DNA from: Uranotaenia lowii
Taxonomy: Eukaryota > Arthropoda > Insecta > Diptera > Culicidae
Direction of reading: 5' to 3'
DNA: 64,000 nucleotides
Assembly: GCF_029784155.1 (NCBI RefSeq)
Contig: NC_073692.1
Coordinates: 428,711,324 to 428,775,323, forward strand
How positions within the stretch are numbered: position 1 is the stretch's first letter; each line of letters begins with the position of its first letter. Below the pieces are notes generated by a model, which saw only the letters and a program-made list of their open reading frames with translations, searched no databases and was not told the origin of the DNA. A program made the translations under genes and the position numbers. Below, one piece after another: positions 47,938 to 59,989 of this stretch.

Positions 47938-48049
47938 GACACTCGTACCAAACATGAATTTAAAGAGTCGACATACTCAAGTCCCACCTTTTGCGACCAT
48001 TGTGGATCGCTATTATACGGTTTAATCCACCAAGGGCTTAAGTGTACAG
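47938..48049 (+). CDS. Protein kinase C, alternative C1B exon 3a
   Basis: A 112-nt exon (phase 0 to phase 1) encoding [12 protein letters not shown], then [18 protein letters not shown] and LKCT, ending ACAG/GTAATC. It is the first half of C1B: His1, then CX2C and a Cys thirteen residues on, all zinc ligands. C1 residue 22 is Tyr and the loop is LLYGLI, as in conventional PKCs. The acceptor (CATTCCAAG) has a poor pyrimidine tract, which suggests regulated use. The second half of C1B, expected to start in phase 1, was not found before 64000. It is one of two mutually exclusive choices with 60051-60159. Confidence 0.95.
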
Positions 48050-50209
48050 GTAATCATGGTTTACTGACTAGTTTTTTTCTTTCTTCTACACTTTCTTTAC
48101 TTATATTTTTGTTACGTTTTTGTTTTATCGTTACTTTCATTGACGTTTTGTTGTCATTTTATTTTTAAAACTTTTAATCATTATAAAACTAAACAAAAAC
48201 ATTTAAAAAAAATCGGAAAAACTATTCAAACAGCTCAAACTAAACATCCCATTCTAAAATACCCCCATACAAAACGTTTATTCTGAATGCATTTGGGTTG
48301 TGTTTAACTCTATTTGTTCTCGAACAACTTTTTGTCTAATCTTTCTCTTCTATACTTCACCTTGGGCTTGATGCTTCAATCAATACTTCTGACTCTTTCA
48401 TTTACTCTCGTAGTATATCTCTCAAATGTATTTGGCAAATATTTCATTCTGCTACATGTGCGTCTACTAATTTATTCGAAATCTAGCATCACAACAAGTA
48501 CTAACACAAACATCCACACACTTATTCAAACACACCCACATTTGGAGCAATCCTAACGCACTCAATCTATTAAATACATTCATCCCGGCCAGACGAGATT
48601 GGCTGGCTAGCTAGCTAGCTAGCTGGAGGGATATTTATTATTCAAACAGAGCACTAACAGAGTGGGTAAACAAAATTCCCAAAACGACACCAATCACTCG
48701 GCTGGTTTGACCCGAGTGAGCCGAAATTTTCCTGACGGGAAAACGTCCGAAACGAAGAGCCAAAAAACAGCAGCACAACAAAGTACGAATCCTGTTTGAA
48801 ATAAATTAAGGGGAAATTTATAGAACTGTGAAATACATTTGACACTCAAACATCACTTTTGTTTAGCTTAAAAATTTACAGATCAATTCATCATAGGTCT
48901 CTATCAAAAATCTACGCCTAGTTCTGGGATCCAGAACGAAAAAATACATCATCATACATAATCAGTAGGTACTTACCCTCGTGTGGAGAATTTTTCCGGA
49001 TCTCTCGTTTTCCTGCCGGCATGGCAGCGTTAGAATCGATCGGCCTAAGATTTTTTTTCACCTTCCCTCCAATGTTGACGGAATTTGTTTATTTCGATTA
49101 TTTGGTAAACAAAGTTGGACATTGGTAAACACCACTTGAATGAAGTCGGGTCTACTATTTCATCTCACTGTTGTTCGAATCGAAGTAGGTATCGGTATAG
49201 GTATAAAGTCAAAGCCTCCTGAGGTCACGTTCCGATTAGACGAGCCAAAAGTGTAACTAACAAAACAACGACTAAAGCCAATACAGTCAGAGAAGAAAAG
49301 CGGAGGAAAAGCGGCCTACCGGTCGTTTTGGGTCTGGTCAGCCAGCCTGCCAGCCTGCTGATCTCAGCAGCAGCAGCAGCGTGTCGAAGGTTGTCGTTCT
49401 CCGATTTGTTTACTCAACCCGTGTTGTTGTACAAGGTACTCTTAGCCTAGGTATTGTTGGTTATTGCTATTGGAATAAGGGAAGCGTGTGCTGTTCTGGA
49501 GAAAATTGCATGTTAGTTAGGGAGAACAATCTTGATAAGAAAATTACATACAGTAGTAGGTAGTAAATAGATGGCTCGGTTGCAATTTCATCAACCTGAA
49601 CCCCTGAATCTAAGCACTAGCTACGGCGGAAATGGGGACTGAAGTCGACGCTAAACATTGGCGCCTGGGTTAGAAATTGATATGATGAGAATCGATTAGC
49701 GTATGTTTCAAATTGACGGAATACTGTGACGATTGATTCACACTTCACTGTGAGGATTTGAGAAGATCGAGAAAGTTGAAAACGTTGTTTTTCAATAACA
49801 TCGTTTTTATTTTTCTTAATCTTATTGCATTGAATGCCAGTTGAAATGATAATTGCTAAGTTGAACCAGACCTTCTCAGGACTCTTGGTTAATACACTTA
49901 AGATACTTATATTTCTATACCTCACCATTTCCATTTATGACATTGTGGTGAACACCGAGTTATTGAGTTTTGTTTCAACAATATTCTGCGTGTAAAATTT
50001 CCAACGATCGTTTAGAATCAATTTTTGTTTTTTGGCTGGGCCACCAGATGTCGCCAAACACACCAAAGAGGATTGTCAAAACCAAACTGAGAAAAAAAAC
50101 AAAATTTGGTCATTTTTGAACATGTCGTATGGACTGTTTGGCATGTTTCAAGATAATTGCAGTAAAAGTTTTGTAACACTTTTGTTCGTTTGCATTATTA
50201 ATATAAATA
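48050..50209 (+). other. PKC intron, no other gene seen
   Basis: Between exon 3a and a pogo-like MITE. Includes a T-rich stretch (48066-48170) after the donor, a short GCTAGCTAGCTAGCTAGCTG repeat near 48603, and GC-richer patches (49000-49480). No exon with C1, C2 or kinase motifs found. Confidence 0.5.
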
Positions 50210-51039
50210 CAGTGAAAACCCGATTTTATCACCCCCATGATGAATTTTAGAGTGATAAATCGGGGAGAGTGATAAAATCGGGAGATTTTGAAAAAAAAGA
50301 TTTTAATCCGTCATTATCTAATGAATTAGTAATTAGAATTACTACAAAAAACGTATATTATCCCAATAAAACAGTGTAGAGGTTTTGTAGTAGATATTCC
50401 TTTTTTTTGACATATTACTAGTAATAGGTCTTTTTTACATCAAAACATCATACAATGTTGGTTTTACGCATCTTTAAACACTTTGTTTCGACTGGTGTTA
50501 TCAGAAAAATTAAATAATCTTTAATAGGTCAAATCCTAATGATCTAATTATTTCTTTTGGTTATAATTTACTGAAGATAAGATTCAAAGCTTCCGTTCAA
50601 ATCAAAATAAAAAAAAAATTAATGTGCCTGTCACATATTTCGCCTCTAAAAATGCCTGGATGACTCGAATGATTTTCCAAAACTGGTTCCTCTAGGACTT
50701 CGTACCAGCAGTACGCAAATTTTCAGCCGAAATGTCTATTCCTCCTAAAGCTGTGTTGTTACTGGATAATTGCTCATGGCTCGCGAAATCGATATCGGTC
50801 AAAGCTTGAAGACTTGATACGTCCCTGATCAATCATCTTCACTTTCAATATCGAGGTAATCATCCATCAGTTTTGTCCCTTCAGAATGATTTCAACCTCA
50901 AGATGTTCAACGGAAATGAAAAAAAGGCGATATTTAGTATTGTTGCGTTGAATAAAAAATGATGACCAAATCGGGTGAAAAAATGAGACAAAATCGGGGG
51001 CAGACAAAATCGGTGTGTGACAAAATCCGGTTTTCACTG
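50210..51039. mobile_element. TA-flanked MITE, pogo/Tigger-like ends
   Basis: Begins CAGTGAAAACCCGATTTTAT and ends TCCGGTTTTCACTG, inverted copies, flanked by TA at 50208-50209 and 51040-51041. Near both ends TGATAAA(A)TCGGG or GACAAAATCGGGG is repeated as subterminal copies. CAGT-type ends with TA duplication fit pogo-like transposons. No transposase. Confidence 0.8.
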
Positions 51040-52024
51040 TATCTTAAAAGTTAATCGCGGTTTCGTTCAAACTAGAAGTGCTGAGTTTTGGACAGTGGAA
51101 TGCAAAAGTGATACTTGAAAGTAACCCGCTTTGAGATTTCTAGAATCAGTTTTGATGGGTAAGACTTATCGTCAAGAATTTTCCTTATTGACTGAATATA
51201 TCCGATTCGTCCTTTGACGATAACCGTTCTAGAAGTGCAACAACTTATTGAAGAGCTGTTAGTCTGACTCAGTGGTGAAAAAATAAAGGAATGAATAAAA
51301 GTTTATCACCGGTGCTTTTTATACGGTTTTACTCATTGACTTTTGACATTGAGTCAATGACTGGAACAACTTTCTTTTATTTAAAATTCCGTATAAAATA
51401 AAGGAAGTGAAATGCTGCCCTGTCAAAGGTAACTCTTATTGCATTGCATGCAACGAATTGAAACCGTCTATTTCAGAGCGACATTATTATAATTATTATT
51501 GAGTTCATATACGATTACGACTTTTCAAAAACTGAGCTCTTGAAAATTTGATTTCTAACTTTTGAACGGCGCAATGGATGACACTGTTTTCAGTCAATTT
51601 TCAACGTATTTTTTGGATGTAAGCATTTGAAATTTTACAAACTTTTTTGAAGAATTTTTGTTCGAGCTTGTACGTCTGTTCTCTGTGGTAAAAATACCTT
51701 TTCCCTACAGTTTGCGCCACCGATAATGTTTAGTCATATCTCCACTGTTTTAATAAAAGGAAAGTATACTACTCGGATACCCTTCAGCAGACGAGAATCA
51801 CCGACGAGTTCGGTTTTCAATTCTATGTCTGTTCAATGAAGTTTGGTCGAAATGGGTCGAAACAGGTAGAAATGGATTGACAGTTGATCACCTGCCTTTT
51901 TCCAATTGACTTCGATCCTCCTGCTGTGCTGGATAAGTTTTGACTAGTTTCGATCGTTTTTACTTGCTTTATTGAACAACGACCTGACTAGTTTTGACCA
52001 ACACATTGGCTCATTGAACAATAA

Positions 52025-52222
52025 CGGGCTTGTACAGCTCAGTTGGCATGTCAGTTGCCTCCTGAGCCGATGTCCACGAGTTCGAGCCCTAGAGTAAACA
52101 TCGAACACAGTTGAACCGGATAAGTTTTTCAATAATTACCCGCCAACTGCATCGATGATGTAAAGCCGTGAATGCCATAAAGATGGTAAATAAAACGACT
52201 ATAATCGAAACAAAAAAAAATT
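52025..52222 (+). mobile_element. tRNA-derived SINE
   Basis: GGGCTTGTACAGCTCAGTTGG supplies a 5' end and A box, and CGAGTTCGAGCCCT the B box, with proper spacing. A non-tRNA body (CATCGAACACAGTTG, CCGCCAACTGCATCG) follows, ending in an A-rich tail (AAACAAAAAAAAATTAATAA). The head is related to 369-460 on the other strand. It lies within the PKC intron. Confidence 0.75.
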
Positions 52223-52289
52223 AATAATTACCAGTTGACATAAACTAGTAGAAACCCATTTCTACCTACGATTTTTTGAAACGCACCGC

Positions 52290-52675
52290 GGAGATTTTAA
52301 AGTTTACCTCCGTAGAGAATCTGTATATCAACACGACATAGGAAATTTACACCATGTTTTCTCTCAATACACTCCTTGATGTTTGGGATCAAACGATGGG
52401 TTGACCTTCCCCTTTCTGAGCTGTCCCACAGCTGCTGCCAGTTGGCCAGCTCCATCTCTTACTCGTGTTCTCACGTTTTGCGTGCCTCTATTTTCGTTGC
52501 AATAGGAGTCCCCCACCAACAAAATTTAGATGGGCATGACTCCCGCTACAACGCATGCAGTCTCCGACGAAACGGTGCGGTATGCACTGTGGTCCGGCAA
52601 ATTCATTCGCCTTCGTATAGGGTACTTCTGTCCATAATGCCCTTGCGGGGTAAAACGCTAGCGACTATATTTTGA
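52290..52675 (-). pseudogene. R1-clade LINE, C-terminal fragment
   Basis: Minus strand, with stops and frameshifts: HSAYRTVSSETACVVAG, then RVRDGAGQLAAAVGQLRKG and HGVNFLCRVDIQIL. These match the order AYRTVS...VIAGM...WQ--W---GRW-H-LIP...HG-VNF of R1-type ORF2 C-termini. Same strand and order as 53678-54745, so it is probably the far end of one element split by about 1 kb. Confidence 0.65.
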
Positions 52676-53677
52676 TAAATTTTGAAGATTTGCGAAGTTT
52701 TTAGTGGATTCTTTTTACACAAATGTGTTCTTAAAACCAATACCTTGTAATTTTAATAAAAATGGTTATCAGATATTCAGTAAAACACGAATAACAATTA
52801 AATTAAATTTTGAGGTGGCTATCCATCACTTAAGTTGTTAAAAGTGATCAAATGAAATAGGCTTTTACACCAAGATGATTGCTAAAAACATCCTCACCGT
52901 TGATTTTATTGATAGTTCAAATCATTTATTTGAATTATCAATTGATGAAAAACTGTAGGAAATTGTTGTTTTATGGTAAACTGAAGACATATTAAAATTC
53001 AAATATCCGATCAAAATGCCCCCATGAGTTTATGGACAAATCGCCCTCCACTCAAGGTGCTGTTCGGTAAGATGTAAACAAAACCACGTGTTTTATTCTA
53101 AATTTTGGAGTGCAGATTTCCATTAATACAGACCGATTATCGAAATGATATATCGATCTTCTTCTTTGCTTAATCCTGAATTATCATTAGGATGCATAAT
53201 AATTATATCTTTTGATCGGATTTGAGCAAAAAACGTGCACAGAAAATCGAATCGGTTCACTAAATTTGTCGCCAAAAGCAGCAGAAAAATTTGGTTGAAA
53301 CTGACACAGTTCAAAATACAGTCAAGAATTTCAAAAAATTTAATTTTTTCATTTAGAAATGTTAAAAAACCACTTGTTTTTATGTGTAGACGAACTTGGA
53401 AAAAAAAAAATTTGCACTTTTTTCCGAATCAAATAACAGAATTAGTTTGTTTTCACTGTGAATATTGTGTTGTTTTCGAGTCGTTTTGATCCAATGTTTT
53501 GGAGCATCATTTGCCTACACTTGGGCATTTAACATCCAATGATTCCAAAGGTTGCTTCTGAAGGCGTTTGTAAAAATTCAATTATTATCATAGTTTTTAC
53601 ATTAAAAAGTAATATTTTTGACAGAATATGAGTAGAAGATAGAAATACGAAACACATGTTGCAATGTATTCGGGTGA

Positions 53678-54745
53678 TCAGCTTATGTATTCCGCATACT
53701 CGGTCGTTTCCCTTAGCAGGTGCATATTCCCCCGAAATACCCTACTGTTCAGCTTCTGCTGGTTACACTGGATGTTAATACCAGATTTCCAGGCCACCCC
53801 TCCATACTGAAGGGTTGACGAAACCACACTCGAAATTATCTTCCACTGACTACTTCGGACCCCCGAGTTGCTCGCCATTATCCTCGTGAGTGGGGTCGTT
53901 TCTGTTGCCGTCTTCTTGCACATAAACTCAAAGTGGTTTTTAAAGCTGAGCCGGTCGTCAATCATCACGCCCAAATATTTAAGCTCACGCTTTGATACGA
54001 TAGTGCATGATCCAACTGTAATCCTGCCTGTTTGCGGTAAAATCAGGTTTGATATCAGGACCATCTCGATTTTGTGGTGAGCCAACTGCAAATTTTTGGA
54101 GTGCATCCAGCTCTCTACCGCTTCTACAGCCGCTGAAGCTCTTAGCTGGACGATTTCTGTTGAGTAACCCGTCGCTAGTAGCACGACGTCGTCCGCGAAA
54201 CCAACCGACTTTACTCCCTCTGGCAGGCTCAATGTCAAAACCTCACCATACGTAATATTCCACAGAACCGGGCCCAGTGTGGACCCTTGCAGTACTCCAG
54301 CTGTAACATAAATTTTCTGAAATTCTTCGCTTGTCATATATTGTAGCTTGCGGTTCTGGAAATAGCTTTTTACTAATTTGCAAAGATATTTCGGTATATT
54401 CATTTTTATAAGCTAAGATGCAATCGCTGCTCAGCTGACATTATTGAAGGCGTTACGCACGTCCAATAATGTTACTACCACACAAATACGATCCCCTCTT
54501 CTCTTCTTGAGTCTGGCTTTATCAGCCGTTTCGATGACAGTTCGAATGGCGTCTACTATGTATCGCCCTTTTCGAATCCGAATTGATTGTTGGACAATCC
54601 GCCTTCGCCCTCGGTGTACCGCTGGATGCAATTCAAGATCACCTTTTTTACCAGAACCTTTCCAACAGTATCCAGTAGGCATATTGGCCTGTATGCCGAC
54701 TTCTCCAGCAAGCTTGAATGTGGATCAGGCATGAGGTAGGAGTAA
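53678..54745 (-). pseudogene. R1-clade LINE reverse transcriptase fragment
   Basis: Minus strand. 54745-54431 encodes the RT start (PDPHSSLLEKSAYRPICLLD, DAIRTVIETADKARLKKRRG, VTLLDVRNAFNN) with a shift near 54590. The frame 54403-53678 (241 residues) continues with LQGSTLGPVLWNI, the catalytic VGFADDVVLLATG box (near 54200) and LAHHKIEMVLISN and KYLGVMIDD. FADD in place of YADD is usual for this clade. R1 elements of arthropods include rDNA-specific ones, but this copy is in a PKC intron. Truncated at both ends and broken. Confidence 0.85.
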
Positions 54746-55290
54746 GAACAGGTCAGTTATTGAAATTCATAATAAACAGTGAGAAGAATTGTCGATTTTA
54801 TTTTTAAGGTTAAAACCCTTGTAGGTTATATTGTCAAAATGCGTGCTACTACGGTTGCCAGAGAAACTCGAGTGTATGTTTGAAGTTCTGGTTTCGTTTA
54901 GTTTTCAAATTAGTGTCTTCGTATACCTACATGTATTGATAAAGTCCTCCATTTCTGAAAGCTATTGGGTAATAAATGGGCTTCACCATTAACTTTTTTG
55001 ACGCCTTCTTGCAACGATGTTCGACATCCGAATTCATTATCTTCAAATTCTAAAATATCTTCTTGAACACAGATTTTTTTTATTTCTGTTTAGACGAAAC
55101 TCTGGGAAAAATTCAATCTCACTAGTCGACCATATTGGTCTTAAACATTTTTAGATCTCCCAGGAGTCCATGAAATTCTTTCAAAGAAAATAACCCAGGA
55201 GTCTATGAAATCCTTTCAAAGAAAATGGGTCCATGTACACGATTTTGAATTTTGCCTCAATTTCTGAAAATGATATTATGGGTGTTGACT

Positions 55291-55873
55291 AGAGTGCCCC
55301 AAATGACCCGGATCGGATCGGATCACGGGAAGGGGTCGCTCAACGAGTCTAAAGTTTGTGTGGGATTTTGGGACATTTTGTTCGGGAGGAACACGAAAAC
55401 CCAGTTTTTCATGAATAACTTTGGTGCCCTTCGACCGATTTTGCTTGAATACAGTTTTTCTTAAAACAGTTATGAAGTTATGACAAATATTTCATCCGAA
55501 GACAACATTTCGATTAGAGTGAAGATAATAAAGTTATTAGAATTAAAACAATGAGCTTACTTTAGGCGTCAATATGTTCGACCGCCCCGACTCATTAATA
55601 GTGATAAATAATAATAATTTAAGCCCATTACTGAAGCCTAATAACTTTTTTTTTTATCTCAACTCTTATCGAGATGTAGTCTTTGTATAAAGTTTTTCTC
55701 ATAGCTTAGGCTTAAAGAAAATCTGTATTCGAAAGAAATCAGCCGATGGGGTCCAGAGTTATTAGTGAAACACTGAAAAACCTCCCTAACAAAATATTTC
55801 GAAATTCCATACAAACTTAGTGCTTGTTGAGTGACCTCTTCTCGTGATCCGATCAGGCCCAAATTTGGCATGA
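55291..55873. repeat. Inverted repeat (foldback element)
   Basis: GATCGGATCACGGGAAGGGG on the left pairs with CTCTTCTCGTGATCCGATC on the right; the arms continue inwards with moderate divergence (TAAAGTTTGTGTGGGATTT against the reverse complement of AAATTCCATACAAACTTAG) to a centre near 55590. A direct repeat of TTCGAATTTTGC..CAGTTTCT-type sequence lies outside both arms. Confidence 0.6.
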
Positions 55874-56028
55874 GATTCTTTTCTAAGCCTAGGATCAATT
55901 TTAGCCTGCAGCGCATAACGTTTCACAAGTTTGAATTTCCCATAAAAATTTGATGCAATTCTAATGTACACGCGATACTCCAACATGAATTTCGAATTTT
56001 GCTTCAGTTTCTAAAAATATAATTACGG

Positions 56029-56258
56029 ATGCTGACCTGTAAATTAAAAATTTTTTCTTATCGTTGAACCTGTTCAAAAGTTCATACTGACTTCAAATTT
56101 CCAGCTAGGAATATTTTATCAGTGGTCTCAGCCGATAGACTACAAATAATTTATACTGAAACCTTGAAAAGTATATTCCTCGCTGGCAATCTAAAGTTAC
56201 TATGAACGATATTATAGGTTCAACGAAAATAACCAATTTAAAATTTACAGGTCAGCAT
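56029..56258. mobile_element. Small foldback MITE
   Basis: ATGCTGACCTGTAAATTAAA at the left and the reverse complement of TTTAAAATTTACAGGTCAGCAT at the right match; pairing continues (CGTTGAACCT, GTTCATA) to the centre near 56145. About 230 bp, no coding. Confidence 0.65.
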
Positions 56259-56339
56259 CATAAATTACATTTTAATAAGTTTAAACTAAATTGAAAATTC
56301 AAGCTGGAGTATCGCGTACACACGAGCACTTCCTGTAAT

Positions 56340-57835
56340 GTTCTCTTTGTTGCTCTTTGATGGTCTTATGAAGATGGTTTTCTGAAGATGGTTTTCTGAA
56401 GATGGTTTTCTGAAATGGTTTTCTAAAGAGGGTCTTCTTAAAATGAACTTGGAAGAAAACCTTCTAAAGATGGGGTGGTGGAGTTTGTTTTTGAAGATGA
56501 TATTTGAGAAGGGTCTTCTGAAAATGGTCTTGTGAGAATGGTTTTCTGAAGATTGTGTCATTAAGATGGAATGCTAGAAATATTCTAAAGGTTCTTAAAA
56601 ATGTCAAAGTAAGTCTTTTAAAGATGATCTTCTTAAGATGGTGTTTGAAGAAGAACTTTTGAAGTTAGTCTTTTGATAATGGTCTTCTGAAGGTGGTGTT
56701 CAGAAGATGGTGTTTTGGAGATGGTCTTCTGATGAAGGTTTTCTGAGAAATTTTTTTTTTTTTGTAAGGCCTTTTATGATGGTCTGCCAATGGTTTTTGA
56801 AGATGGTTATTGAAGAGGGTCTTCAGAAGGTGGTCTTTTGAAGATAGTTTTTAAAGAATGTTTTCTGAAGATTGTGTTCTGAAGACGGACTCTGAAATTG
56901 TCTTCTTAAGATAGTCTCCTAAAGGGTGATCTGAACTTATAAAGGTGATCTTCTGATTATTGCCTTCTGAAGATCGCCTTCTGAGGAAGGGTTTTGAGGA
57001 TGGTTTTATATAGTTGGTTTTGTAATAATGGTCTTCTGAAGAAGGTTTTTCGATGATGAGTTTAGAAAAAGTTCTTTGAAAGATGGGCTGCTAGATATGG
57101 TCTTTCAAGATGATTTTTGAAGCGAGTCTTCTGAAGATAGTCTTCTGAAGATGATATTTGAAGAATGTGTTCTGAAGATGGTATTCTGAAGGCGGTCTTT
57201 GATGATGATCTTTGAAGATGGTCATCTAAAGATGGTCTTCGAGTTGTCCTTAGGAACTGAAGATGGTCTTGAAGATTATCTTCGAAGATGGTCTTCTAAA
57301 CATGTTCTTCTTAAGATGGTCTTTTAAGAAGAACTTCTGAAGCTAGTCTCCTGCTAATGGTCTTCTGAAGGTGGTGTTCAGAAGATGGTCTTTTGGAAAT
57401 GGTCTTCTGATGAAGGTTTTCTGAAAATTATTTTTAAAGATGGTTATTGAAGAGGGTCGTCAGAAGGTGGTCTTCTGAAGATAATCGTTGCAGAATGTTT
57501 TCTAAAGATTGTGTTCTGAAGGCGGACTTTGAAATTGTCTTCTTAAGATAATCTCCTAATGATGGATTTCTAAAGACTGTCTTCTAATAATTGTCTTCTG
57601 AAAATCGTCTTCTGAGGAAGATATTTGAAGATGGTCTTATATAATTTGTTTTTTAATAATGATTTCTGAAGATGGTTTCCAGAAGTCCTTCTGAAGACGA
57701 TTTTCCGAAGATGATTTTTGAAGATAGACTTCTAAAGATGGGCTGCTGGAAATGGTCTTTGAAGATGATTTTTGAAGAGGGTCTCCTGAAGATAGTCTTC
57801 TGAAGATGGTCTTCGAGTTGTCCTTAGGAATAAAA
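56340..57835. repeat. 1.5-kb degenerate GAAGATGGTCTTCT array
   Basis: More than sixty imperfect copies of GAAGATGGTCTTCT-like words of about 12-18 bp with variable spacing. The unit is close to self-complementary (AGAAGACCATCTTC). Larger segments (56620-56760 and 57300-57440) are near-copies of each other, showing block duplication. Confidence 0.85.
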
Positions 57836-59989
57836 GATTTAAGAAAATTGTTTCAGGTCACTGGAAATCAATTCATTCACCTGAACTCTAATATTTTTGA
57901 CCATTCTGTTGGCATGAAATAAAGGGTTGACGAAATGAAAATCATTAGTCAGCTATAACTTTGTTCTTGTGAGCCACAGCCGTGTTTTAGAGATTTTAGA
58001 AATGAGATTCAGCGTTCTCTTTCACAGTAAAAAAAAACTTTCGTAACGCTATGTTTCTAGTAGTAACAATTGTATATTTAGTGCTTTAGGGCTTTGAAAT
58101 AATATGGACTAAAATCTGTTGTAACGATCACTATTTGTATCTGCGCAAGCCAGACAGCTGTTTAAATGAAGCAACTTCTTTTATGGTGGACCCTCTATAG
58201 CTAGTTCTGGATAAGTTATTCCGAGGACTCCTTCTGTAGGCTATTGGAGATTTTAAGAACTTTTTTCAACAAAAAACATTCTAACATAAAAATACTTCGG
58301 TTAGCATATTGAATTAAAAATTTTTTTTAGCATAAAAAATTAAAAATTTCTCGATTTTATTCAGTTTCCAAAATAATGATCAAAACTCACCGTCTTGTGT
58401 CGAACGAAGCTCACTTTTTGGAAAAATTAAGGTCTTCCCAGGTTCAATAATATGTTGTTCCCTAAGATGATGGATTACTCTCATATATTTCCTCCGCTAT
58501 CGTCTTCTCGATCAAAGTTGGCGTTAAATTACCGCACCACACCGCGGGACGCATCTAGCCGTTTTTGTTTTGTCTTTCTCCTCCCCGAATCAAGTAGGTA
58601 GGCGCTGTTTTCTCGACATGCAAGTACGAAGTATTACACATTCCGCGGTAAGCTTTGATTGCGTGATTTTCCTTGCGCTCTCGCAGTAAACACTTTGTTT
58701 AGCAAGTTTTTCCTTTCCCTCCTCGAGAGTACCGAGAAATTTTCTCGCAATTGCTCGGTGGCGTTACAGTTTTTTTTCGCCTGATCCTTCATCCCATCCG
58801 AATGACTGAGATGGATGATGAGCAGCAACGGCGCAGGGGTATAATTTATGACCGTTTTTCTGGCAAAATTAGCACGGTCGTTTTACGATGACGGTTGATG
58901 TGCGGCGGCGGGTCATTTGTGTCTTGATAGTTTGATGTTTCATATTTCAACGAAAATATAATTTCAAACGACTCGTTTATGAGCATTGTGGTACTGTACG
59001 AGACGGTACTGTATTCAAAATGCTCGAGAATGTGTACTTTGTTTGGCTGAGCGTGGGCTACTTTGATTAGCTGGGTCGTTTCGGACGTTAATTGTGATGA
59101 GTTATTGTTTACATTTTAATTATAACCCTTTCGGTACTTGAAGGAAGTTTTTTTTTCTCTGGTTTTATTTTTATTTTGTTCAGTATTGTTATAAATAAGT
59201 TTAAGTATGATTAGAAAACAAATCTACTAGGAATGTACACTGAATATTTTTCAAACAACATAACACAAAAAATCTTTCGCTTTCTGCTAACAGTATTCTA
59301 TAACGATCTTTATAATAGTTGTTAATTGCATCGCTATCTCTCAATTCTTTCATTGACACCTATTATTGTCAATTCCGGTGGAACTCTGTTGAATGACTTT
59401 AAACAATTGGTACCGATACAAGTCATTGAATAGTACAAAAAATTTCGCTGAAAAATCGTTGATGAATTGTCAATAATCGGTTAAATCTATATCTCTTACC
59501 AATTTGCTTACTTTCTCTATCTATTAATAATGTTCGACTAGTTTAAGTGTTTGTTTAAGCCTGAATGTAGCAGTAGTTTTTGGGTATGTTGCTTAGGTAA
59601 AATATCAGCTGTAGTTTTTATTTACTAAAAACGCAAGTGTTAGAAATTCCCAACACGAGTTCGGTAACGGATAGTCGACAACATCCGTCGATAAAAGCGA
59701 ACTTAACCAAGGAAAAAGCAATTATTTACCAATCCCAAATGTTGTTAAAACAACGAATTATATCTACAAAGACAGCTACCAAAACAACGATTAGCTGTTT
59801 CAACTTAAAAATAAACGAATAATAAAATATCCGATGACAATACTTTGTTTAGCCGAACTGCATCTTCACAACCGCTTTCACCATCATGAAAAATTTCTTT
59901 ATCACAATCAGTGCTTCTCAACATAAACAACAATCTTTCAAGTCCCCCAATCATCAGCTAAGATCAAAATCACAAGAGAAAAAAAACAC
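57836..59989 (+). other. PKC intron, no other exon seen
   Basis: AT-rich with a GC-richer patch at 58490-58930. No C1-type or kinase motif found in either strand. Confidence 0.45.
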
